Source of the DNA: Diploscapter coronatus
Lineage: Eukaryota > Nematoda > Chromadorea > Rhabditida > Rhabditidae
Length of the DNA stretch: 64,000 bases
Assembly (NCBI GenBank): GCA_964036155.1
Contig: OZ038423.1
Location: 24,505,249 to 24,569,248 of the forward strand
Direction: 5' to 3'
Shown here: positions 19,801 through 29,518 of the stretch, piece after piece
Numbering within the stretch: the first letter of the stretch is position 1
How the letters are laid out: each line of letters begins with the position of its first letter
Position numbers and translations under genes: made by a program
Notes under the pieces: generated by a model
Database searches by the model: none
The model's input: only the letters and a program-made list of their open reading frames with translations
Told to the model about the DNA's origin: nothing

Positions 19801-22800
19801 GGTATGTATCTGGGGTTGATTAGCTCTGAATTTGTATACTCTGCTCTATCACTATGAGTTCTGCAAATTGGCATATACTATGAAGAGCAATATGTTAAAT
19901 ATGCTAGTTTAGGAGGCGAAGGCGTCGCCCAACCCCCATACTTCATGTTCCTTCCGTCATATTGGTTCCCAGGCACTCGTTCAAAGAAGATCGATCTGAA
20001 CTCTCAAAGAGCAACCCAAAGAATGGTCTCCTGGTCCGGAGCGGGACCGAAATGCGAAGATGAGCCTACGGGTAAAAATGATAAACATTTAGAGTTTATT
20101 TGTGAAGTCCAAGTTTAAACAAATTGAATATGGCTCTATAGATATGGACCCCACCATCAATGTTGTGGACTTATCAAAGACTTACGGCTCTTCGTTGTTC
20201 AAGAAATTATTCGACTGCAAGTTTGGGAATAGCCAGGTAAGTCGTATTTCTAAATTTAAAATAAAATCTCGCAATTTAGGTCAAAACCGCAGTCGACGGG
20301 TTGAGTGTGAAAATGTACCCTGGTCACATTACCGTGCTACTTGGCCATAATGGAGCGGGCAAAAGCACGACGTTTAATATTCTGACCGGTACACATTTTT
20401 GATTCATAGTTTTTCTGACTCATACGTTTAGGCATCATACCCCCGACCCAAGGAACTGCGTATATCGATGAATATGACATTCGAAACAGTCTGCCCAACA
20501 TCAGGAAGCAGATGGGTCTTTGCCCACAGGTAATACCATTTAGAAACTACTCACCAAAATATGCCATTTAGTATAACACCCTGTTCAACAAATTGACCGT
20601 CATGGAGCACTTGGAATTTTTCTGTAAGCTGAAAAACCGCGTCTGGGATAAGAATGAGGCCCTGGACTTGTTGAATCGCTTGAAAATCGAGTTCAAAGCC
20701 AATGCTTACGCTGGGACTTTATCCGGGGGACAGAAAAGGAAACTGTCATTGGCTATTGCTCTGATTGGAGGCAGTGAGGTAATTTACTCAAAGTTGTGGC
20801 TTTACACAAAAATTCGATCATTCCCTAAAATTTTGATTTTAGATTGTCATGCTTGATGAACCTACATCTGGCATGGACCCAGGCGCTAGGCATGAAACCT
20901 GGACTCTACTCCAGACCGAGAAAGTCAAACGAACCATGCTCCTGACTACACACTTCATGGAAGAGGCTGATCTTCTGGGCGATAGAATTGCGATTATGGC
21001 GCACGGAAAATTGGAGGCTTGTGGTTCGCCAATGTACCTGAAGTCCCAATATGGTATAATTTTGTGGAAATAAGTCCAAAATTAGATATCACTTTGGGGT
21101 AGAGAAAACCATAATGAGAATTTCATTTTTGTGGTAGAACTTAAGTCAATATTTTTGTGATGAACAATGATTCCCAACTGTGGCAAATGATCCATAAATT
21201 TTGGTAACTTTAGGCGATGGCTACCATCTGACGGTGGTATATGGAAACAACGGAAACCACGCGGATACCCAAGGCACCTTGAATCTACTCCAAAAACATG
21301 TGCAATCAGCAAAAATGCATAGTTTTGTGGGGCAAGAAGGCACATTTTTACTGTCTGCATCAGAGAGAGACAGGTTTGTTTTTCATTTTTTTTTAGAAAT
21401 ACTCGCTATGTTTCAGATTCCCAACTTTGTTCTACGATCTGGAGCAAAATCAGCACAGATTTGGAATTCGTTCTTTCGGAGTGTCAATCACCACTATGGA
21501 AGAAGTCTTTTTACGGTAAGTCTTCTTTTATGAAGATCAGTTTTTAAACAGAAGCAAGCTTAAAAAATCAAAAACAATAGCATTTTAGGGTATCAGATAT
21601 TGCTGAAGAACGATATTTGGAAGATCACCTTGGAGAAACGAGCCCACAAATGCATGAATTGAAAGCGGATGATCCTATCTTGCAAAGTAAGATAATCACT
21701 CCAATTAAATGATTTAATTACGCCAATTAAGAGCTGAAGGCGCGCAGAAAACTAACCGGATTCCCCTATTATATGCAGCACTTTCACGCTATGTTCGCTA
21801 AACGAGTCATTTATTTTTACCGAAAATGGACTATTTTTATCACCCAGATGCTATTTCCGGTAAATTTCTATATTTAATTTAAAATAGAATATACATTTAT
21901 TTAAGATAGGATATTTCGCTTTGATGATATGGACATCCACAACTATGCCGTTGGCTAAGGTATCAAAATGTTAATTTTCTTTGAAGGTATTGGAATTTTA
22001 GGAGCAACCCCCTGTTACGATAGATTTCTGGCCGTTCACTAACGTCAAGAAAAACGATCCCGGATATTTAATTTCTTCGAGAGTGTCGATTGATAACGTG
22101 CCGCTAAATCAGTATTAAGTTAACAAGTTTTAAAATTAATGTATTATTTAGGGCCGTTCAAAATACGTTAGATAATTACAATCACCCATCGAATTTCTAT
22201 GTGAAGGACGTGGATAATGTTACCGAATCGATTTTAGAAATGACTAATAAAGTAATCCTACAAATTAACATAGCTCAAAATTAACATAAATAAATATTTA
22301 GCTTGGATCGAGAACGCTTGGAATTCACTATCCTTTAGCGTTCGATAAAACTAGCACCAACGTAACAGTTCCATATGGAGGGCAGAATTATTCTTTTAGT
22401 TTGGAGGAGCCGTTGAAAGGTGAATTTAGCGACATTGCTAATTGTTAAATTAACGCTTAACTTTAGTTTACTTCAATAATTTCGCATTTTACTCACCGGC
22501 GCTCGGTACTACGTTCATTGATTCTCTGAGGCTGTCTAATTACACAGGAAAGAAGTACTCAATTAGCGTATGTGTTATCGAAATCTACCAAAATGACAAT
22601 GTTACCAAAATTTAGACCATAAATCACCCGCTGCCGCCCACACCTGAAGATACCTTGAAAAATCAAGGTATTTCTACGGGTACAGCATTTTTGGTGGCTT
22701 ATGCTGTGATAGGTAATTTAAAAAATCTCTAAAAAGTGAAATTTAAAAATTCAGTCGGAATGTCAATCATGATAGCCGGGTACTGTCAATTCATCATTAG

Positions 22801-25800
22801 GGAAAGGAAAAAGAAGAGCAAACATATGCAGGTAAAATTTAAATAATTAGCTTATTTTACTAACTTAAATTTCAAATTTTCAGATGCTGTCAGGACTAAG
22901 GCCATGGATGTATTGGCTATGCGCTTTCCTTTGGGATTACGCATTTTTCGTAATTCGATGCATTATATTCATCGCCTTCTATTACATATTCTCTCTAACC
23001 CAATATACGAATCAATTTTCTACAGTTGCAACTTTATTCTTAGGTACTTTACTAGACTTTCAAAGTTACCTAAATTTACTTCCTATTTCAGGCATGCTAC
23101 TATACGGCTGGACGGCTATACCTTTCACCTATTGGTTCTCTTTCTTATTCACCTCAGCTCCTAAAGGATTTTCACTAATAGTGCTGTTCCATATTATTTC
23201 AGGTTATTTGAGATTTCATATATCCGTATATTTTTAAATGTTAAAATTTAGGAATGATTGGTTCAATCGCTGTTCCAATAATTCAACAGACCTCTGGAGA
23301 TAACCCAGCTTATATCACTTCAATCGTTCTATCGTTTTTCTTTCCAACGTATAGTATAGCGAATTTGCATACTCAGGTTATCATAATTTGATATTATCGC
23401 GTCACTATAATTTTATGATGATATCATTTTAAATCTTTAATGGTGGCCCTTTTATAAATTTGAGCTTATGACGTCATTTTAAAATTGAATATTTTAGGTC
23501 TTTATGAACGAACTAGCACGGCAATCCTGCAAAAGCCTCATTCAATTTTGTTCCGTCCAAGAACTAGAAAGCGTATCTTCAGTTTGTTGTGGCGATACAA
23601 AACAGTACACCGACCACATTCTAACTGACCCGGGAAAACGGGGAATTCTATTGAACATCATATTTTTCATAGTTCAGGTTTTCGTTTATTATAATTTATA
23701 AATTTATGGGAATTTTCAGGGGTTCATCTATTGGGGCTTGACTTTTGCAGTAGAAAATTCGTTGTTCTTTAATTTGAGGCAGAAATGGAAGAAGAATGAT
23801 AAAGTGGTAGCGAAGGAAAAGACTTTGGTAATATTTTATTTTATCCTAAAAAAATTTTAATTCCGGGAAAAAGATTTATTTTATCATTTTTTTAGATTAC
23901 TCCCAGCTGGGAAGCAAACGGCTCCATGAAAAGACGCCAGACTAATGTGGAAGATTCGGACGTCATAGCGGAGAAAGAGCACGTGAGAAGTCAAAGCCCC
24001 TCCGACACTGCAGTCGTCGCACAGGATCTAGTCAAATGGTAAGATGGCGGACTTGTTTTTCACAAAAATTACATTGTATTCTACAGAAAAGTTTGTTGAC
24101 AATAACTATGTCTAGAACATGACAATTTGAAGTATATATATTTTTAAATATCCTCAGGTACGGTAATTTCAACGCTGTGAAGGGAGTATCGTTCCATGTC
24201 AAGTCAGGGGAATGTTTCGGACTTCTGGGAGTCAACGGAGCGGGAAAGACGTCATGCTTCCAAATGCTGACCGGAGAAAACCCGATCACCTCAGGAAACT
24301 CATACATAAAGGGGTGGAGTGTGAAGACCAATTGGAGACAGGTAGAGATTATCGAAACTAGTAATTTAATGATGAAGATTAGCGTTTTCTAGAGATTGTT
24401 TAATTATGCCTTTATATTAAAAATTTCTTCTTTTTCCTCCCATGATTTAGTATTGAAGATCAACCCTTTTGTGGGAATTATTTACTCCAATTTTGTGTTG
24501 TTCTAAGGTCCAAAACAAATTGAATACCTTATATCTTATAATGAGTAAAAATTTTAATTTCAGGCTGGTGACAATGTAGGATACTGCCCCCAATTTGACG
24601 CTATTATTCGAGAAATGTCTGGGGAAGAGACTTTGTACATGTTCGCAAGAATTAGGGGAATCCCGCCCTCCGAGATTCCGGAAAAGGTTGACGCCGTCAT
24701 CAAGGCCATTGGAATTGGAATGTACGCGAAAAGACAGATCAAAACCTATTCTGGTGGCAATAAACGGCGTCTTTCATTGGGAATATCGCTAGTTGGCTTG
24801 CCAGATGTTTTATTGCTTGGTATTTTTAAGTGTGCTAATTTTTCTAATCATGAAAATTTGAGATGAACCTACAACGGGAGTGGACCCTAAAGCTAGGAGG
24901 ATAATTTGGAATATTCTTTCTAGGGTAGGAGATTAAAATTTTCCAAAGACTAGTGCTTTTCAAGCTAGGCTATTTGAGATTGCAATAATTGAAAAATAAT
25001 ATTGTTAGAGATTATACTAATTTTCTAAAATAGCGCTGATTTAAGATATGCTAATTTTTAGGTCCGAGAATTAGGCTCAGCGCTAGTCCTAACATCACAC
25101 TCTATGGATGAATGCGAAGCGTTATGCACGGAATTGGCAATTATGGTCTACGGTAGCTAATTTCCCCAAGGATATGCTAAAAATTAGTCTAAATTCAGGA
25201 AAATTCCGATGCTATGGTAGCATTCAACACATCAAGTCGAGATATGGATCGGGATACACTTTGATCATCAGGCTGAGGGATAAGAATTTCGCGATGTCTA
25301 CGAAAGATGAAATTATGAAATCCTTCCCAGGCGCTATGCTGAAGGTAGGGTTATTTAACTTTAAAAGCCTTATTTAAGCAAATAAATAAAAATCATTTTA
25401 GGAAGAACACGTTTTGCAACTGAACTTTGAACTACCTAAAAGACAGGGTTCAAGTTGGTCTTCATTATTCGAGACACTGGAGAAAATTTCGAAAAACCTG
25501 CAATTTGCGGATTATTCATTGTCACAGACTACGCTAGAACAGGTATGGGGCTTATTTATACTTGCTAAAATTTAAATTAGGTAGATATTGAAGTTTCTTT
25601 CGGAGTTGATGGAAACCTTCTATATAACTTCATTTAAATTTCGGATTCTTTTCTATTGAAGTTTCGAGTCTAGTTTAATGAACTTCAGAAATTAACCTAA
25701 AATTTTAGGTTTTCATCGAATTTTCCCGAGACGCTGGGGTGGTATCTGATCCTGACGAGTCGCCTCCACCCTCATACACTTCAAGTGGGAATGGCGAAAT

Positions 25801-25927
25801 TAATGGACACGCTGTTTATGATATCGAAAACCATCAAGCTTCACCAAATTTGAGACCTCAAGAACTCTACACAGACAATTTTGCAACAAACAACAGACTG
25901 TCTGAGCCTTTAGATACGCATTTTTAG
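13890..25927 (+). CDS. ABCA-subfamily full ABC transporter (abt/ced-7 type)
   Basis: A multi-exon gene over 12 kb encodes a full-size ABCA protein, an ATP-driven lipid or phospholipid exporter/flippase of plasma or organelle membranes. It opens [19 protein letters not shown] with TM1, then a large extracellular loop and membrane block 1 (18914-19800, with EYMRVMGL). NBD1 (20142-21060) has Walker [10 protein letters not shown], signature [15 protein letters not shown] and Walker [13 protein letters not shown]. Membrane block 2 lies at 21785-23390. NBD2 (24159-25330) has GVNGAGKTS, signature [15 protein letters not shown] and [11 protein letters not shown]. Both ATPase sites look intact. The C-terminal tail carries PPPSY, a possible WW-domain ligand. 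The start is the ATG just after an AAG acceptor. Intron 1 holds an antisense LINE. The exact C. elegans orthologue among the abt genes is not determined. Confidence 0.92.
14066..14082. repeat. Target-site duplication, left copy
   Basis: AATCATAACATTTAATT is repeated identically at 17300-17316 and marks the insertion site of the LINE in ABCA intron 1. The preceding C also matches, so the duplication may be 18 bp. Confidence 0.9.
14119..17097 (-). CDS. LINE endonuclease-reverse transcriptase (RTE/BovB-like), intact
   Basis: A single uninterrupted 992-aa ORF. The N-terminal apurinic-type endonuclease (EEP fold, residues about 50-265) has [27 protein letters not shown] and SQIDFVLV, the expected metal-binding and catalytic blocks. 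The reverse transcriptase (about 480-780) has [13 protein letters not shown] and the YADDIVLA catalytic pair. The C-terminal region has the WYGHVLRQ and RGRPKTRY segments common in nematode RTE elements. A single ORF with these domains is typical of RTE-clade LINEs that move by target-primed reverse transcription. The codon use is GC-richer than that of the surrounding host genes, as expected for a mobile element. Confidence 0.95.
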   Translation of the reverse strand: MGMSFKQIPVKARAFPRSDARCPRPSNVSNKRGFPGQGRPRVTKLVHKYHRLRFATINVGTLTGRVSELTEVLRRRRIEIACVQETHWKGEKAYPLGDGYKLYYYGTSNKRNGVAVALAGHLANRVIEVKRVSDRIMAIRVDTDCGILQVVSVYAPQTNCPEDEKEEFLEKLGDLVRSAPPEDKIIVGGDFNAHIGRDRIGHKRTMGRHGFGSRNEDGEKLLEFAGSLDLAVLNTFFHKRESQTVTYESGRHKSQIDFVLVHQSSLKYVMDCKVLPNEIIAPQHRPVVADFRFTKKAKTKIRTTGDARTKWWKTREQSSEQACKDIVKAIPEINPAVSAAVNWQQCADAVRKVASERLGMTKPGTSRIKKETWWWTNEVEAAIKSKKEAFKQWRQTRTQQDKDVYNLRKKEAKIQIAKAKQEHFEDLYRRLETREGESEIYRIAKARHAKTRDIGNVRIVKAADGRVLYEDKDIMDRWREHYKEISTAEFPHPRIPRGTPNVRPVPVITEMEVRMAVSKMKIGKCTGPDDIPAEVWKLAGDKGVRFLTKLYNKIVEDNEIPAEWKKSTTVPIWKGKGDTLTCNNYRPIRLLSHTLKIFERVLDARIRECVEITPNQTGFRPGCGTTDAIFALRVLAEKHREKKLPLHIAFVDLEKAFDRVPHDLIWYSLRDAGVPEEYIKWVKMLYTDSRSQVRSVAGTTRPFEVTVGVHQGSAISPLLFILCLDRITRDIQGEHPWTLLYADDIVLARSTRDELKKDLKRLKERLERHGLRMNTSKTEYLELEPRTPGDIELDGTKLPRANDFKYLGDRISADGESLSAVKGRIDAAWLKWRQCSGVLCDRKMPTKLKSRIYRTVVRPVALYGSQTWPVTKKVEQKMSVAEMKMARWSLGVTRLDRIPNTDIRKKLGIAPIGDKMREYRLRWYGHVLRQDPNQVARTAWNLELDGTRPRGRPKTRYIDTVKKDMTEAGLRERDARDRKRWKDRIHVADPST
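17225..17298 (-). promoter_or_regulatory. tRNA-like 5' end of the LINE (putative Pol III promoter)
   Basis: On the minus strand, TTTAGTGTAGTGGTA matches a tRNA A box, and about 45 nt further GGGGATCGACTCTC resembles a B box. The same A-box core TAGTGTAGTGG occurs in the SINE-like element at 44408. The LINE may carry a tRNA-derived internal promoter. Confidence 0.55.
17300..17316. repeat. Target-site duplication, right copy
   Basis: AATCATAACATTTAATT, identical to the left copy at 14066-14082. Confidence 0.9.
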
Positions 25928-26044
25928 AATATTTATATTCGAACTTTTTCGAAACTCAAATATCGTTGTGATATACTGTGTCTTTGCTCAAAATATTATT
26001 CTTGGTTACCACATGACTTGATTTTCGGGTAAAAATGTGAATCA

Positions 26045-26050
26045 AATAAA
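26045..26050 (+). terminator. Poly(A) signal of the ABCA gene
   Basis: AATAAA lies 118 nt after the ABCA stop codon. Confidence 0.5.
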
Positions 26051-26130
26051 TGTTTTTAACATCAAACTTCGGAGTTCATATATGAAAGAATAAGACTGAT
26101 AAAGTTATTGACCATATTTTGCAGAATATC

Positions 26131-26433
26131 AGGTTTCGAAATTCACGAAGAGCTACATGACGCAATAGATTATTATTCTTTTGCGTAATCAGACCTAGTT
26201 GTAAGCAGATTTTCAACCAGGTCGTGGAAAAATAGGAAAAGGAGACCACAAGACAAACATTTTCTATAGAAAACATACTTTAGGGGGTCCTCAACAAGGC
26301 TTAGAGGAACATTTAGATTTTAGGGAGGTACGGTCGGAAATTTTAGCTTAGGAGTTGCCTACATAGTCTGATAATTTCGAAACTCATAAAGAAATACATG
26401 ACGCACAACGTTTATTCTTGCGCGTAATGTTTA
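26131..26433. repeat. Direct repeat pair with stem-loop potential
   Basis: The copies at 26131-26189 and 26377-26433 share TTTCGAAA, TACATGACGCA, TTATTCTT and a GCGTAAT end. Within each copy the ATGACGCA block can pair with the later GCGTAAT block, so both can form the same hairpin. Function is unknown; they may be transposon ends or a conserved RNA structure. Confidence 0.5.
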
Positions 26434-26711
26434 AGAACATTAGTGCGCCACTCATGTACTTATTGGACAAAAAGTCTATGATTTTGTAGCATTATCATAT
26501 CAGTGCCGGCCCAAGCGCTCATCGCTCTGATTATCATTAAATCGGTCATTATCGGTGAAATACGGCCTAGAATCCCGGAAAAATTCTCCGCCCTGACGAG
26601 GCAAGCGAAATTCTTAACGCGCCATTTCAAGAATTTTCATCATTTATCAGTTTCGAAAATTATCGACATTTGTAGATATTCGCCATTCCTGGCATGTAAT
26701 TTCACGTTACG

Positions 26712-27216
26712 ATGATGCTAAAATTTACCGCATTATTGATATTCCTTCAACTTTATAACTCATATTCATATGATATCCTACCCGTAACTCATAGAAATGG
26801 AACTGTGCTATTTAATATAATCAGTATGCTTTTCATAAGGTTCAATTTTTATATTAAAAATTTAGCCTATACTTGCCCCGATAAGCGTTTGTATAATATT
26901 ACTAGAGACGCGGTTCAGAACCCTTTAAATTCAAAGCTAGGCGATATCGCGGATGATATTAATCTTCATGCCCAGAGGTTAAATTTTAAAATTAATATTT
27001 CAAATATGGGAAACTAATTTAAACATGAATATTTGATATTCTTTATTTAAATTTAGCTATAAACAAGTTATGTGGTCGGTAAACGTAATTGATTACATTC
27101 GCACTGTGGCCGATATTCTACCTAACCGGGATGAAGAATCTAATTCTCTATGCTATGTCGCTGTGCCCGAACGGAATTTATGCATATTCATCGCGAATAT
27201 TGATACAATTCTTTAG
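26712..27216 (+). CDS. Small secreted protein, unknown family
   Basis: Three exons (26712-26823, 26866-26977, 27057-27216) join in phase to give 127 aa with canonical GT-AG introns of 42 and 79 nt. The N-terminus (MMLKFTALLIFLQLYNSYSY) is a clear signal peptide and there is no later transmembrane segment. The mature protein has three cysteines (TYTCPDK, SLCYVAV, NLCIFIA) and two potential N-glycosylation sites (NGT, NIT). I do not recognise the family; secreted orphan proteins like this are common in nematodes. The phase-consistent splicing and signal peptide support a real gene, while the lack of a known domain limits confidence. Confidence 0.6.
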
Positions 27217-27543
27217 ATTATATAAGCTATAATAATTAAATAAGCGTTGTGAAATGATATCTACTTCAACAATATTCGTGTTTTAATTTTATTATTGTAC
27301 ATATTATTTGTTATTTTATTGTTTGATCTCAAGCATTATTAAATAATAAATAAATATTTATTTACATTTTATATTTTACATTTGATCTTAGATAGTTGAA
27401 TAACAAACAAACCCCGCCCACTTTTATAAGCATTCTTTGCAAGTTTATGCTCGTCCTTTGCATTTTATCTTCACGTGCATGCATCTTTGTTTTTAATCTG
27501 TCCAAATTGATCGATTTTTGAAACCTTTTTCAATTCAGGTAAA
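27217..27543. other. Intergenic DNA upstream of MMADHC
   Basis: AT-rich, with several AATAAA-like strings at 27340-27355 that could serve the upstream small gene. TTCAG ends at 27538, five bases before the MMADHC ATG, and is a candidate trans-splice acceptor. Confidence 0.5.
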
Positions 27544-29197
27544 ATGAACCCGGTGCAGCCTCGTGTCGGGTCCGTACCGTTCAAGTTGTTTGTTAAACGG
27601 GTCGCCGCATTTTCGACCTACCAATGGCCCACCGATCCGGATATCGCCTTCTTCCGACATGGCGCAATTGGTATGGCTTTTGAGTTTGTGGTTTTTGGCA
27701 AAAATCTAAATATGTGAAATTGTAGGAAAATTATATTGAAAAACATGAATTTTATACTAGTTCAGTTCCATTCTCATCATTCTGGTACCATTTTTGATTC
27801 CAGAACCCACCAAGAACCCTCTGCTGGGTCCGGACGAGCGATTTCCATTCCCGGGTGGCGTCGCATCGCAACTGGTCCATATTAACAAGCTCAAGGAGCA
27901 AAGGGTTAAGGCATGCGGATATATGAAATTCCTTTTAAGATGGATATATGAAATTCTCTTTCAGATGTCCGAGAAAATCCAGAGAGATCAGCGCGATGCC
28001 ATGATGGACAAATACTCGGTCTCGCTCAAGAAAGCCATGAAAACTCCAGAATCGGTGAAACCTGACGAGGAGCACTTCGAACAAGTCAAGGTGGGAGATT
28101 TCATATCTTTTTCTTTGATAAAAGTATTTCCTATATTTTTTTATTTTCCAAAGGTTTCATATATCCCCGAATCTGGTATATTATTTTTAGGTTGAAAACT
28201 GGGAGAAACTCACGGAAAAGTCGAAAGATGTCATGCGTGCCGTGGAAATCAGCAGTAACTCGTGCCCCAAATTGCTCAGAAAAGGTGTGAATTACTTTTT
28301 AAGTGAGAAAATTTCATGAACACTTTTTTATTAGCCTGGGAACATTTATTTTTAGAGTCTCTGCCAGCTTCTATTGGCAGCTTTTCTAGGAAATTCCTTA
28401 AATTTTCTCAACTTCAGGAACAGTTTTTGTGACCTTTGAATTTTCGTTCTGTACAACTTTCGATTGGGAATATTTTCTCAACTAATAAACATTTTTATTC
28501 CCCCAAAATTTGCAGATTTCTCCCGAATGTTCCCGGACGTGAGCGTGAAGGACTTCTCCGCGGTGACGGTGATCAATCTGACCCAAAAATCTACACACGA
28601 TATGAGTGCGTGGAGTCATGCTATGGAGGAAGAGCGGGAGAATTTGATGGCTGCGGTAAGTAACTAATCTTTTTGATAAATGATAAAGAAAGATGACTTT
28701 TTGACAAAATAGTGATAAGAAGTGGATTATGGAGTGATCAAAATTATACAAATTGTAATTATTTTAGTTCATCCACTCGGCAACGGCGATTTGTACGCAT
28801 CTCCAGGAAAACGGATTCTGGGCTGACTTCATTGATCCTCATTCTGGAAGGTAAAAATGGTCTTATTAGCCTTTCAGCTATTTATTATTTTTCCAGACCA
28901 TATTTGGGAACTTACACTGGAGCGACATTGTTCGAAACCGATGACGCCTACAGAGAGATGGGCTTCAAGATCGAAGATTTGGGTTGTTGCAAGGTAAAAA
29001 ATGTTTTTTTTTAAAGATAGATTTTCTGAAAGAATAATTCTTTGAAATAAATAAAACTCGTTATAATTGGTAAAAATTTTAAGGTCCTGAAACATGTCCA
29101 GTGGGGTACACACGCTTTCGTGGGCACAATTTTCACAATGGTACCCCTTGATCATCAAATCGTCAAGGAAATTATGGATTTGGCAAAGGAAGAGTAG
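27544..29197 (+). CDS. mmadhc: MMADHC-like cobalamin trafficking protein (CblD)
   Basis: Eight exons (27544-27670, 27804-27904, 27965-28090, 28191-28284, 28516-28655, 28768-28850, 28897-28993, 29084-29197) give 293 aa, close to the human protein length. MMADHC binds the CblC-cobalamin complex and directs vitamin B12 to methionine synthase and methylmalonyl-CoA mutase. Family-specific stretches are [57 protein letters not shown] and [20 protein letters not shown]. The N-terminal 40 residues are basic and poor in acids, which fits mitochondrial targeting of the long isoform. The start is the ATG five bases after a TTCAG acceptor. Two introns (27905-27964 and 28091-28190) carry the TTCATATATCC-type repeat seen in other genes. 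Confidence 0.93.
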
Positions 29198-29474
29198 AAA
29201 ATCTTCACTTTGTCTAAGAAGTTGTTTCTTCTGTCACCGACTTATTTAAAATTTTGATTATCGTACTTAGCTAAGATTTTAGATTTTTAAATTAAAGAAC
29301 TCGAATTTTTAGATCTATTATTTCTGCTAAAATATGATAATGTGAAATTTGCATAATTTAGCGCCGTAACGTTATGCATTTCAAAAGGGTTCTAGAGGAT
29401 ATAAGTTAAATTCGAAGATTAGGTCTTAGCGATACGGTTTTATCAATTATTCTTGAAAAGGATGTGATGATAAG

Positions 29475-29480
29475 AATAAA
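29475..29480 (+). terminator. Possible poly(A) signal of MMADHC
   Basis: AATAAA lies about 280 nt after the MMADHC stop, facing the convergent gene. A minus-strand AATAAA (TTTATT at 29483-29488) directly beside it would serve the amidase gene, so the two 3' ends meet here. Confidence 0.4.
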
Positions 29481-29518
29481 GTTTTATTGAAAATCAGAAT
29501 AAAATGAAAATATAATTT

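Larger units (their letters stand above)
25928..26711. other. ABCA 3' region with a repeated stem-loop
   Basis: The region holds AATAAA at 26045-26050 and two related segments of about 57 bp (26131-26189 and 26377-26433). An open frame at about 26503-26712 has no splice support and I do not call it. Confidence 0.5.

Noticed and set aside
26503..26712. Open frame beginning PAQALIALIIIKS upstream of the small secreted gene
   Set aside because: Starts at GTG, does not join in phase with the next exons, and the secreted protein has its own ATG and signal peptide.
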